Below, piece by piece: positions 12,186 to 24,031 of a stretch of DNA of 64,000 nt (positions within the stretch are counted from its first letter, which is position 1; each line of letters opens with the position of its first letter). Under the pieces are notes generated by a model that saw only the letters and a list, made by a program, of their open reading frames with translations, ran no database searches and was not told the DNA's origin. A program made the position numbers and the translations under genes. Source of the stretch: Calliphora vicina (Eukaryota > Arthropoda > Insecta > Diptera > Calliphoridae); contig NC_088783.1 in assembly GCF_958450345.1 (NCBI RefSeq), positions 26,849,701-26,913,700 on the forward strand, in the 5' to 3' direction.

Positions 12186-13287
12186 GGGTATATATAAGAA
12201 TGTCATTCCGTTTGTAATTTCTACATTTTTTATTTGCTACCCCACAAAATATATATATTCTGGATCATTATAGCTAGCGAAGTCGATATAACCATGTCTT
12301 TCTGTCCGTCTGTATTTTGAAATCAACTTTCCGTAGCCCACAAATAACTTACATACATGATTCATATATAATATTTCGGGAATTCCTCCGGCTCGATTGC
12401 TATTTAAAATCGACAAAATCGGACCACAAACTTGTTTTTCTCCTATTTTTGATCTAAATCTGGTTTACTAATAGGGGGGTCAGACGGCATGTATTGCTTG
12501 TGTATTGGGACATGTATTCGATACATATGGAATTCCATGTGTATGTCATAATTCACATTATACATACGATTCATAATTTCCACGTTCAAACGTACATATG
12601 TAATTGCATGTGACATAACCTCTATAAGTTTATATGTTTATTGTTTTTAACAATATATTTATTTAAAACATTTTTAAATCACAATAAATATATTTAATGC
12701 AATGAAACTTATTTTATTATGATTTTTCTTTACTCGCTTTTGTTTTGTTTTTGAAAATACAACACTGTTATACACACGAAAATAGAACATGCTCTAATTG
12801 CCAAAAATGTCACGAGTAATACACATGTATTTTACATACACAAAGTTTCATGTGGATCACACGGTATGTATATGTTTACATATGGAAAAATGTCCCAATA
12901 CATGGCACAAAACACAAGCAATACATGCCGTCTGACCCCCCTTTAAGTCATTAATATAGAGAATATGGATATCTAATGATATATATTTTAAAGTCCTTCA
13001 AGGCTATAGTAAGTTGGACCTACAATGGGTTAAAATCGGGAAAAATATTTTTTAAATTTTTTTTGTCATAAATTCTTTTTTCAAACTATTTTTTTTTAAA
13101 TTAAAAAAAATGTTTAAAAAAATTTTGAAAAAACTTTTTTAAAATAAATAAAAAAACAATTTGGAAAAAAAATTTTAAAAACAATTTAACAAAAAAATAA
13201 TTCTGTTTAATAAAAATATTTTTAAGTATAATTTGGTGAAGGGTATAAATATTCAGCACAGCAGAATACAACTATCTTACTAGCTTA
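12186..13287 (-). mobile_element. Helentron-like repeat family 1, split copy
   Basis: Reverse-oriented copy. It begins with the inverted terminal sequence near 12195 (GTCATTCCGTTTGTAATTTC), carries a GTCTGTCC tract, and ends with a degraded hairpin (ATTCAGCACAGCAGAAT). It is interrupted at 12472-12943 by a short inverted-repeat element. Confidence 0.7.
12472..12943. mobile_element. 472-bp inverted-repeat element with TAA target duplication
   Basis: Ends GGGGGGTCAGACGGCATGTA and its reverse complement, with an inverted match of about 28 bp. TAA flanks both sides (12469-12471 and 12944-12946); removing the insert rejoins the interrupted family 1 repeat. A TWA target site and G-rich ends fit a PIF/Harbinger-type non-autonomous element (inference). 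Confidence 0.75.
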
Positions 13288-14168
13288 TTTTCAAATACCA
13301 AAATTCCTAAACCGATGAAAATGTCTTCCAAAAACTGAGTTTTTATATAAAAATTCCTACTGTGACGTTATTTACAGTGTGATAGTAAAAACACTTTACA
13401 GATATTTAAAAAACATATAGTGTTATACAAATATGAAGCTTCTTCGAGGATCGGTGCTTTGCCTTTTTAGAATATTTTACTCAAATCTAAAATTTTTTTT
13501 AAAAAATTGGCCAAGTTTTCATAGGTCTGGAGGTGTTGTGTCTGCTTAAGTGAGCCAAAATTTACTTTACATGATTTTGCATTAAATTTTCTTTCCAGAT
13601 CATATAAAAATTGTATATAATAAAATTATATTATTTTTAATTTATTTGATTTTTAGGATTTATTTTTTAGAGAAAACTATTCTCGTCCATGATATTTTTA
13701 TTTTGATTTAAGATAAAAATATATAATATACAAATTATTTAATAATAAATTAAAATAAAAATTAATGTAAAATAAAAGTGCCATATATAATCACTTTGCC
13801 ATTTTTGGCTTACAGATTATCAATAATTAAATTGAATTGAATAATCCCGAAGAAAATTTTGTTCTACAAAAGAAAAAATATTGAAGGCTTTTTGGGAAAA
13901 AACTTAAAAAATACGGCACATTTTACATGTTTTAACTTTGGATGCGTATAACTTTTTATATGGACAAGATAACATAAATTTCGACAGTTAATCGGATAAT
14001 AAATGGATTTTTGGAGATTTTTTAAAAAAATTGAGACCCGAATTGTTCAGCTTTGAGAGGCACTGGCTCCCCCATTATTGCTAGGAAGCTGAAAAACTGC
14101 ATACTGCTGAAATACAAGCCATCTGAATTCAGTTTCAACGATTCTCCAGAATGATTGATTTCCCTCAT
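13288..14168. other. Mostly unassigned DNA with a dispersed repeat
   Basis: About 13900-14060 matches 43190-43325 (shared TAAATGGATTTTTGG.GATTTTTT followed by GACCC), so part of this stretch is an unclassified repeat. No gene seen. Confidence 0.4.
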
Positions 14169-14728
14169 ATATCGCACTCGTTCAACAATACTGTATTAAC
14201 TCAAAATTTTGAAATGTTCAGTAGAGGCCTAAAACTGTTTGTGATTACATTTTAAGAGAATTGGAAAATCCGAACACATCATATTAAGCTTATTCCATTT
14301 GAAAATATATTTACATTGTTTTTTTTAATTTTTGCAATTATTGCAAAATAAATCTATTTTTTGAGTTAATACCATTTTTCTGAAACCTCAACTCAATCAA
14401 CTCAAAATACAACCAAATTTAAATAAAACAATTTGATTGTGTTTAACTTGAATAAAGGCTCAATTCAAAATAATACATTTTTTATGAAAATATACGATGT
14501 ATTTCTATTTCAATTTTTGTATTAACTCAAAATAATACCTTTTTGTTGATACAAGGTAGTCACTAATTATCACGAAAATGGTCTCAAATGTGGTTTTCGA
14601 GATGAAAGAGTAATCGGAATACGTTGAAATTTTTACAATAGATAGATATTGATGTTAGTTGATTTCTTGCAAAAAGTGAATTTTTAAAAATTTTGAGTTA
14701 ATACAGTATTGTTGAACGAGTGCGATAT
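14169..14728. mobile_element. 560-bp element with perfect 42-bp inverted ends
   Basis: Arms 14169-14210 and 14687-14728 are exact reverse complements. Subterminal TTAACTCAAAATAATAC-like words repeat inside. No coding capacity and no clear target duplication. The unmutated arms suggest recent activity. Confidence 0.8.
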
Positions 14729-15241
14729 GTATGTAATGCGTGAGAGATTTTAAAAGTTTTTTTAAGATTTCAGAGATTTTCGTAGTAGTTGTTGAAAAAA
14801 TAGCATATTATAATGGGTTTACATTTATTAATAGATTTTCGTACATTTCGCGATTACATTTCTTAAGCAGCTAGTTTATTCGTTAATTTCGTTAATTTAA
14901 TTTTCAATATCAAAGCCATTTTTTATGAAGAATACACAAAACACTGTATCGTAATGCCATCTTAAACTACTTAGAAATTGGAGTATTATCTTCACTAACA
15001 CTATCTGAAGAAATTATGTGAATTTTCAAAATAAAATTTAGATTAGTGATTGAAACATTTAAGAATAATTTTTCCTTCTGTCCCATATATATTATTTACC
15101 ACCAACATACATATTTCATTTAAACTGCAACCAACCAGTTTTGTTAAAGAAACTCTAAATAACAATTCGACCCTTTGTTAGCATAAATTTGCATATTAAT
15201 GTCATATTGTACCATAATTGTTGTTTTAAGACATTAAAGCA

Positions 15242-15251
15242 TATATAAAAG
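15242..15251 (+). promoter_or_regulatory. Possible TATA box
   Basis: TATATAAAAG followed by G-rich DNA and, about 25 bases on, a weak initiator-like TCAAC. A CAG/CAA-rich tract of the kind seen in fly leaders lies at 15401-15455. Together they could mark a distant first non-coding exon of the receptor, but isolated TATAAA words are common in DNA this AT-rich. Confidence 0.2.
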
Positions 15252-15400
15252 GGAGTGTGTGTATAGTCAACTAATGTAAATCTATAGATTGTTTTACACA
15301 GATTAATTTCTTACTTGTTTCAAAGTAGACCTTGTAAAATTAACATGTCATGGTAATGACAGGCTTATGCTTAAGAGAAAATTAAAACCCATTATTATAA

Positions 15401-15455
15401 CAACTGGCAGCGGCAGCAACAGCAGCAATAACAAACAACGACAACAGCAATAACC
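15401..15455 (+). repeat. CAG/CAA-rich (opa-like) tract
   Basis: Imperfect run of CAGCAA, CAACAG and AACAAC words. It has no long open frame, so it is not a coding polyglutamine tract. Such tracts are frequent in fly non-coding exons and introns. Confidence 0.6.
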
Positions 15456-15938
15456 TTAAAAAACAATCTTTTGATATAAATCAAAAGACGAAAGAATAAG
15501 AAAATATTATATTTTATTATAATAAAAAAAAAACAAATTCACCACCACTACTTTAAACAGAGTGTGTCTGTATGTTTGTGAGTGAGTGGTGGCAGAACTA
15601 AAGCCTTTTTATGTCACTTAAACAAATGAAAATACCCACTCATACATATTTACTCTTATGTAGAAGCTTACACTTACAAACACGTACTCATACTTGAGTA
15701 TTTTAACAATTTCGAATACAAAAGGGTTTCGTTAATCAATACTCTTTTAATGTTGTTTAAGTTTGCAACAGCAAACTACAACAAAAAACTGAGAAAAGTT
15801 ATTTTAGCACTCACTAATGTTACACTGTTTCCCAAGTAATTTTTTTTACAGAATGAGAATGTATATTAAATGCTGCTATGCCTTACACTGACTGACAAAT
15901 GTTCCATTCGCATAGAACTTTGCTTGCCGCCCTGATTA

Positions 15939-16191
15939 CACAAATCCACGTATTGATCATGCACAAATCCACGTATCGATCATGCACAAATCATCGTATC
16001 GATCATGCACAAATCCACGTACCGATAATGAACAAAACCTCGTATCGATCATGTAAAAATCCACGTATCGACCATGCACAAATCCACGTATAGATCGGGC
16101 ACAAATCCACCTATAAATCGTGCTCAAATCCACGTATCGATCATACATAAATCCATGTATCGATGATGCACAAAACCACATATCGATCATG
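15939..16191. repeat. 23-bp minisatellite, 11 units
   Basis: Eleven head-to-tail units of about ACAAATCCACGTATCGATC plus ATGC, with 1-6 changes each. Most carry TATCGAT, close to the insect DREF/BEAF core. The overlapping open frames on both strands are by-products of the repeat. Confidence 0.9.
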
Positions 16192-17894
16192 CACTAATTG
16201 ATAGCTAAATTTGATATCAATAGGTTTAAATATATTTCGCATGGTTTTAAAACAGTATCACAAATGGGATAAATAACAACTGTTGCTAAAATACCAGCTC
16301 TACCACGACATGTGTTTGATTAATATTTAGGAAAAGAAAAACTGCATTGTGTGTTCTAAGTTTAAAACATCAATCGCTAGAATAACAAGTGAAATTCATT
16401 GGGGAACTCTTTCTAAGAAATACAGGATATGAAGGGTTTGTGTTTCAAGTTGACTAAGTTCTACAATTTGAAGAAAGTATTATCTCTGTATTATTTATTG
16501 CTTACTGAGCATTTTCCCTTTGCTCAGGAGTATTAGGAATCATCAGAGTACTGCCAAAATCTAAACAGCTAAAAACTCATATTAAAATATTGTTATGAGA
16601 TATCTTTCACAATATATTGGTAAAGCATAAATATATTCGGAAATTAATCGGTTATATCAGTTAAAAAAAAATAAAAAATTTTCTTTTAATAAATTTCCAT
16701 ATTTGTGGCTAAGCCGTAGCAAATGGTGTAATTTATGTATTGCCAATAAATTTTCTCAATGTCTACATGAAAACCACACATTTACACTTTATTCAAATAT
16801 ACACTTCCACACACACACAATCTAACAAATGAATCGTTAGGCCCATTCAGAAATATGCCTATTTTTTTTTTTGGAACTCACAAATTGTATGGTGGAGTAA
16901 GGAACAAATATTTATGTGTTCAGTTTGCTTAACTAAAAGTCAAATATTATTTCCTCTTCTATGTCATATATAGAAAAAATATTCATTCGAATTATGTATA
17001 GTTTTTTTTTGGGGAACTGTTTATTTTTTGTTGCTACTAGGTAGAGGGGGATATTGGTTTAACTCTTGTTGAAAGAGCAACAACCACAACAACAACAAAA
17101 ATAGTAACTGGTCCATAAACATTATAAAAATATATCGTAAATTTTCTGTGACGATGACATCATACACACATATACATACTTGTATGAGTACAACAAAAAA
17201 GTAAATTAGATTTTGTTGTTTTTTGTATTTTTTATTTTCATACTTTTCTACATAGGGTGATTTCCACAGAAAGGACAAATTAATTTTTCTAATATTATAT
17301 TAAAAAAAAATTTCAAATTTTTATAGTTTAATGTATTTTTAGGTAATCTTTAAAAATATATATGTTCTTGCTCCTAGCTACTTTTAGTGCTATTCTCTCT
17401 TTATTATTTATTATCTACATATTATCTACACATAAAATATTTCTATCACCAACAAATTATTCCAAAAATATTAAAAAAGACCGATCAAAGCTCTACTAAA
17501 TTTTTATTAATATGATTTTTTTAATGTTCCAATGTCACGTTCTGCTACCTATATCATCGTTTTTTATCAGTATTCCTACATGGTTCTAATAAAGTGACTG
17601 AAAATTTTAGTCCAAATCAAAACTAACTGGCTGTAATTTAAAAAAAGTAACTGCTTATAATAGCCATCCTTAAAATTTTGTTTTGATTTTGAAAGTGTGT
17701 AACGTACGGGATCGTAAGTATATGTGGCTTGAATCAAGATCATGATAATATTTTGTATTTTAATAATATATTTTTTGTTATCATGCAATTTTTTAACTGA
17801 CCTGTCTTAGTTTAAGAGTTATAGGACGTTAAACTGATTATATATAATAGTAAATATATTCTTTAGTTATTGGTGTGACTCAAAAATACTGAAT
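16192..17894. other. Unassigned AT-rich DNA
   Basis: No supported gene. Open frames near 17021-17278 and 17576-17788 on the minus strand lack domain signals. Confidence 0.4.
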
Positions 17895-18930
17895 TTGTAC
17901 ACTATAAATTTATTCAAAGTATTTTCCCATCTTTCTGGCAACATATGGATTCCGAGCCAAAAGAACTGCTCATCTCTTTAGGCCAAGAACTAATCAAGCC
18001 AATATCGGATACTCTGTTCCAAAGTGAAGCGTAGTCCAGAGAGAGCGTTCTGCATCGATCGAAACTAATAGTAGTGAGACGGTGCTCGGTCTGTACTATA
18101 AAGGGTGTGAGGCGAAACTTCCCAACTACTTTATTCTAAATACTTTTTAACAGGTATTGCAAAATGTGGCCGAGCATTGTCATGATGAAATATTACGGTT
18201 TCATGCCTGGCCGCATATTCTGGTCATTTTTCGGCAAATGGTGGCTTCATACGAATCAGTGGCATTCGGTATATGTTCGCTGTGATGGTCTGGTCAGATT
18301 TCAACAGCTCAAAATATATAGCACCCATTTACTCCCATCAAATACAGAGCATTACCTTAGCGCCATGGATATTTAGCTTTGGTGTCGATTCGGCTGGTTT
18401 TCGTAATGGATCCATTTTTCATCGCAAGTAATGTTTCGGTGGAAAAATTATTTTCTTTTATAGCGTTTCAGCATCATTTCGGACATGCAAAATCGTCTTT
18501 CAAGGTCTCTCGGCTTCAATTCGTATGGTACCCAATTTCCCTGCTTTAGGATAAATCCTTCTGCTCACAAATGTTTTGAAATTACTGCTTGAGGAGCTTG
18601 AGTTTTACAACAATCTTCATGGAGTAATGCCTGAAATACTAGGTCTACAAACTTTTTTGGCTGACCTGGGCGATCTTTGTCTTCCGTGTCAAAATCACCA
18701 CTTCTGAACCGCCCAAACCATCTCTCGCACATTTATAATGATGGAACACATTCACAATAAGCTTTGGTGGGCACACGGTGTGTTTCAGCGGCACTTTTTT
18801 TAATTTAAAAAAGTGAACCAAAAATTCCGCCATATTTTGGAAGCTTTGTTGTTTACATAGATATGTACCCTTTAAAATGGCATATAAGTTTTTAAAAACA
18901 AAAACCGAGTTCATTCGGTTGTAAATCCCA
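17895..18930 (-). pseudogene. mariner transposase remnant A
   Basis: Reverse-strand reading gives mariner (DD34D, mauritiana/irritans-like) segments. These include GDFDTEDKDRPGQ-like, LKPRDLERRFCMSE-like and ELLKSDQTITANIYR-like pieces, then a C-terminal block around 17930-18050. Stops and frameshifts are frequent. It is closely related to the copy at 21880-22860. Confidence 0.75.
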
Positions 18931-19224
18931 CATTTTTAAGTCAACAAGACAACTCTCAATTTAAAGCTAAATAATTTCATTTTAATTAAAATAATTCTTT
19001 AATAAATTACAATTCAAATCGCTGATTCGTGCTTTTTTCTAGAGGTAACAAGCTATCTTTTGCACAACAACGTACGAATGTCATGTTCGTGGAAATGCCC
19101 ATATACTAGTGTACTAAGTATACTAAGCATAATGTTTGCTTATGTATTATATTCATATGTGTATGTATTAAATGATGTATGGTTTTGCTATTGTATGAAA
19201 GTGGGAGTAAATGTATGTTTTAGA

Positions 19225-19525
19225 AGGGTAGGCTGAAAAGTTCATTCAAACCTATATACAAATATTTTACGCATTTTATTTGTTTTCTAACAGAGTTTCC
19301 CGAACATTCAAATACCAATACATTATAAAGAACGGTAGTGTAAATCGCCATTTAGGAAAACAACGTGAATTTTGTAGTAGATTTCTCAACTGTACCTCTT
19401 TAACATTAGTCGTTTGTTGACTAGATTGTAGTCTGAAAAGAAAATTAAAGAAGTTACCAAACTCCAATTCGCCTCAGTACTTGACTTTTAATAGATATAA
19501 TAAGGACTTTTCAGATTGCCCTTAA
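19225..19525. mobile_element. Possible mariner-end pair
   Basis: TAGGCTGAAAAGTTC near 19229, and an inverted GAACTTTTCAG-like word (GGACTTTTCAGATTGCCC) near 19503, resemble mariner terminal repeats. The ~300 bp between has no transposase. Confidence 0.4.
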
Positions 19526-20818
19526 TCTATTGTCTATTATAAAACCATATGAGTATGCAGTTCATGTATAAGTGCGTAAAAAAGTATTATTCTTGTTATT
19601 ATGTTATTTATGTTGTCATGATCTATGGTTGCTTTTATTTCTTTATGACACTTTAATGTATAAAAAATTATGTGTAGTATACTTGTAGGGGGGATGTGTT
19701 TTTCGTTTAATCTTTTATACTTGTACTCCATCGGTCGTATGTATGGCCAGGATAATGTATAACATGCGTGAAAATACAAGTCGTTTGTTTTGCCTTCGAC
19801 AATAAATTAATATGAGAGTTAAGTTTTACCGACATAGTTTTTCATATTTTCTTCAACCACCTCAAGCAAGCATATGCTACTCGTACATGAAAAAGCAATA
19901 TTTTTTTGTGGAAAAAATTAAAAAATAGGCAAATTCATAATACAAGTAAACTTAAATGTGGTAAAATTATGTTTTCTTAAAGTTGCAAATTTTTAGAAAA
20001 CAGACTTTGATTAAGGTCTAGTTAGCTATGCTTTATAATTGGTTTGGTCTTAACATAATTTTAAATATTTTCTTTTAAGGTTAATATAAACATTACTACA
20101 ACATTATTATTTTAGCAAAAATGTCATAAAAAGGAAACAAAAAGCAGTTTTTTGCATAAAAAGTTACAGTGTTTTTATTTTGTAAAGCAAACTTTATGTA
20201 AATTTTTATGTTTATTTAGCTTTTTCATATTTTTGAAACATTTTTAATATACCACGTACAGTGTTATAAATATATATTTTTTTAGACAATTTTAAAGCTT
20301 CTATTTAACATAAAATTATTAAATTATATTAAAAAAAGGACACTACTACATAATGTAAATATGATGAAATTGTGTAAATACTTTACATGTTTTAAGAAAA
20401 CATTTTGGTTGAAAGTATATTAAAATAATATTGAAGTTTTAGTTTTTGTCCACATTATTGTTGTAAAATTGCCCTTAGTTTAAGTAATTCAATAGTTGAA
20501 ATCTAAAATTAATTGTTTTGGTACAACAGATTTATTAATAACCCTGTGCATGTTCTCATTTGTTTAAAATTAATTATATTTTTTGAGATATTTTGAATTC
20601 GAAAATTAAGTCCATAGTATAGAATGTGGCATATGAAATGTTGCAGAATTGAATCGTTACAAATTTTGCATTTATCGTCTAATTGATATTGGAAATTATT
20701 AAACATAATTTTGATGTCTTTGATAGTTCAGTCCACAATGATCAATAAACAAAATTCATTAATAAAATCATTCTCAAAGAAACAGAAATGTTTAATAGAA
20801 TTCATTCATAGATTAATT
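19526..20818. other. Unassigned AT-rich DNA
   Basis: No supported gene or repeat boundary. Confidence 0.4.
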
Positions 20819-20821
20819 AAA

Positions 20822-21473
20822 AACAAGTAAGAGAGTTATATTCGGCTGTGCCGAATCGTATATACTTCAAAATACAAATTTAAAATATTTTTAGGTAAAC
20901 AAAATTATTTTTTTTCCAAAGTTGGTTTTCATATTTTGGAAAAAAAATTGTTTTCGAATTATTTTAAAATTAATTTTTTTTTTTTGTTTTAAATTTAATT
21001 TTTTTTTTTTAAATTTAAAAAAAAAATTTGGTTTTTCAGGTTAAAAATTTTTCCGATTTTGACCGATTATAGATCCAACTTACAATTGTCTTATATACGT
21101 CGTTGCAAAGGTCTTTGAAATATCTATCATTAGATATCCATATTGTGTATATTATAATATTATACTTAGTAATCCAGATATAGGTAAAAAATCGAGGTTG
21201 TCCCGGTTTCGATTTTGTTGATTTTAAATAGGAAACTTCCCGAAAGCATGTCCGACAGAATTATTGAAGAGTTGGACCCAGAAGATATCTGGGGTCTTCA
21301 GAAAATTGATTTCAACAAACATGCAGACGGATATGGCTTAAACGACTCCGCTATGTATAAGGAGACCAGAATATATATGCTTTATAGGGTCGGAAAATTA
21401 TATTGTGAAAATTACAAACGGAATGACAAACTTATATATACCCTTTTCACGGAGGTGAAGGGTATAATAACTG
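20822..21473 (+). mobile_element. Helentron-like repeat family 1, near-complete copy
   Basis: Starts CAAGTAAGAGAG with the hairpin ATTCGGC-TGT-GCCGAAT and ends GGAGGTGAAGGGTATAA. The GACA tract is reduced to one unit, so this copy lacks the expanded microsatellite. Confidence 0.75.
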
Positions 21474-21879
21474 AAGAATGATTGAATTTTTGTTATATAA
21501 AACGAATATGAGCATTTCAAAATTATTATAATAATAAGATCAAATGAAAATATATTTTTGCTTGCTTTTAGCTAGTTTTAATGAAATTTTCTCTTAACTA
21601 TTTTTTGTTCATATATTTATATCATGACTGCACACATGTTATGCAATCACTCTATCTGCAACAAATTAAAAGAGACCGAACAAAGCTCGACTAACGAAAA
21701 GCTAACATGTCGAGTTCGTGTACCTAAATTATTGTGATAGTTCTCATCAAATAGCTGAAAGTTTCAATTGAAGTAAAAATGTTGTGGCTTAAACTTACAA
21801 ACAGTTGCTAAATAAGCATTTTATTTTGATTTTCAAAGTGTCGCGTTCGCTATTCTATAATATAAATTTAATAAAAGTA

Positions 21880-22860
21880 TTGGCCATTTCTAGCTATGAC
21901 AGTTTAGCATCTTTCTGGCAACATATGCATTCCGAGCCAAAAGAACTGTTCATATTTTGAGGACAAGAACGAATCAAGAAAATATCGGCTATTCTATTCC
22001 AAAGTGAAGCGTATCCTAGAGAGAGCGTTCTACGTCATGGTTCGTACTATAAAGCGGGTGCAGCAAAACTTCCCAACCACTTCATTCTAAATACTTTTTA
22101 ACAGGTATTGTAACATGTGTCCGAGAGTTTTCATGACGGAATATTACGGTATCATGTCTTGCCGCATGTTCTGGGCCTTTATCGGCCAATGCTCGCTTCA
22201 AATTTTTCAGTTTCGTTCGGTACAGGTGATGGTCTGGTCAGAATTCAGCAGCATATAATAGATTAGTCCAACCAAATTAGGTCCAACCAAAAAACAGAGC
22301 ATTACATTAGCGCCATGAATATTTGGATTTGGTGCCGATACGGCTGGTTTACCGGGCTTCACGTACAATCTCTTACGCTTTGGGTTATCGTAATGGAACC
22401 ATTTTTCATCACAAGTAATGAATCGGTTGAAAAAATGCAAAATCGTCTTTGAAGGTCTCTCTGAATGAATCCTGCTGCTCGCAAACATTTTGAAATTGCT
22501 GCTTGTGAAGCACCCAATGATCTTGCAATGCTTTTGTTGAGTTTTACAACAACCTAAATGGAGTAATGCTTCCAATTCTTGGTCTTCAAACTTATTTCGC
22601 TGGCCTGGGCGACCTTTGTCTTTAGTGTCAAAATCACCACATTCGAACAGCACATACCACCTCTCACACGTTGAAACCGATGGAAAATATTAACCAGTAG
22701 CACTTTTTCCAAATTTAAGAAGTAAAGCAAAACTTTCCGAATATTTATGACGATTCGTTGGTACAAAATTCGACATTTTTGAAGCAAAAAAACTTTGTTG
22801 TTTGCACTATAAGTAAGAATAAATAACAGTTATTTAAAACAAAAGCCGCATTCAAACATC
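21880..22860 (-). pseudogene. mariner transposase remnant B
   Basis: A 148-codon minus-strand frame (22207-22653) is still open. It reads FECGDFDTKDKGRPGQ, then TCDEKWFHYDNPKRKR (first catalytic Asp box), then IHGANVMLCF. The WWDQ-type segment is altered to LVGPN. Flanking N- and C-terminal parts are in other frames. Non-functional. Confidence 0.85.
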
Positions 22861-22899
22861 ATCTATTGTATAGATGAAAACATTTATGGCCGATTGAAT

Positions 22900-22965
22900 A
22901 ATATTTCAGGAGAATATTTGTATGGAGGCTAGGTGAAATAATGAACCGATTTCTGACAGTTTCAA
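22900..22965 (+). mobile_element. Fragment of Helentron-like family 2
   Basis: TATGGAGGCTAGGTGAAATA followed by ATG.ACCGAT matches the interior of the family 2 copy at 39004-39540. Confidence 0.5.
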
Positions 22966-23150
22966 TAGGCCGAAATTTCTTATTATTTCAATATAACAAA
23001 TAATACTTACAAGCATCATGAACTTGACCAATAAATAAATTATACGCCCATAAGCATTTAAATTCTAGCTAAATTCTAAATCCATTTAAACCAACATTTA
23101 ATAACAAATTCCTTAACACCTTTCATCTTCTAACTTTTCTTTCTTTGCAG

Positions 23151-24031
23151 TTATTAACAAAACATAACAACAAAATACATGTAATTTACCGTGAATAAAG
23201 GAAACAAAGAAATTTGTAGAATAAACATTGCTGTTCTCTCTCTCTCTCCTCTACCTGTTCTAAATGAAAGTATAGTAAATGATTTATATATAAAATGTTA
23301 ACTAAGCATCCATGTTGCATTGCTGGCAGCAATAAAACTGCGTTCCATGCAATTTTAAGTTTAACAACTAACAACAAGAATAACAGCAGCAATAAAAAAT
23401 TCCAACAAAATCAACGTGAATTAAAAGCATTTATAGTTGATGAAGCTGTAGCAACAATTACCGCCACCAACGCCACCTACAACACAATCAACACTGCCAA
23501 CAGCAACAAAAAGAATAAGAGGAATCACTGCAGACCCACAAGTATTAAAAGTATTAAAAACAAAAAATTCATTAAAAATCATCAAGTTTATGATGATGGT
23601 CAGGATAAGTATGACCACGATTACGATGATGCAGATGCTGATGACTGTGATTGTGATGAAAAACAAATGAAATTGATTATTAAAACAAAACAGAAAGTTT
23701 TTATAAAAAATTGCAAAAGCCATAAGCAACTTTTTTAAAAGTGGTTAATTATTAAAAAAAAATATAAAATTGCGTTTATTTTCCATCAATTTAAAAAAAA
23801 CACACTCTTAAAGTTTATAACATTTCGTTTGAAGTGTTTATGTAGCAGTAAATATTTGAAATAAAATATATATTTTTATATTTAAATTTAGTTCTTTTTT
23901 GATGAATATGGTTATTATTATTTTCTAACTGCAAGTGTTGTTATTTCAAAAAAAAACATAATAATCCTTACGTTTAACTTTACATACAACAACAACAAAA
24001 AAAGTGTATAGAAAATACTTGTACTGAAACT
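23151..24031 (+). other. Candidate 5' leader exon of the GPCR
   Basis: A strong pyrimidine tract and TTTGCAG acceptor end at 23150. From there to the receptor ATG no splice donor is required, and the DNA has the AAC/CAA-rich look of fly 5' leaders. This suggests a spliced leader joined to an upstream non-coding exon. The leader has several upstream ATGs, including one opening a 147-codon frame. Inference only; no transcript evidence is available. Confidence 0.4.
23295..23738 (+). other. 147-codon open frame in the candidate GPCR leader
   Basis: An ATG opens a frame of 147 codons ending 293 bp before the receptor start, in another frame. The product would be Asn/Lys/Thr-rich with an Asp-rich patch (about residues 97-118) and no recognisable domain. 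The antisense strand also has a long open frame here, which points to base composition as the cause. It could be an upstream ORF that damps receptor translation, or chance. Confidence 0.25.

Larger units (their letters stand above)
14729..15938. other. Unassigned upstream DNA
   Basis: No protein-coding feature. It contains the possible TATA box and the CAG tract listed separately. Confidence 0.4.

Noticed and set aside
15899..16190. Repetitive open frames on both strands and a CRISPR-like look
   Set aside because: The 23-bp units are contiguous without spacers, in a eukaryotic genome; it is a minisatellite.
23421..23729. 102-codon minus-strand frame
   Set aside because: Antisense of the AAC/GAT-rich leader; low-complexity valine/isoleucine-rich translation with no gene context.
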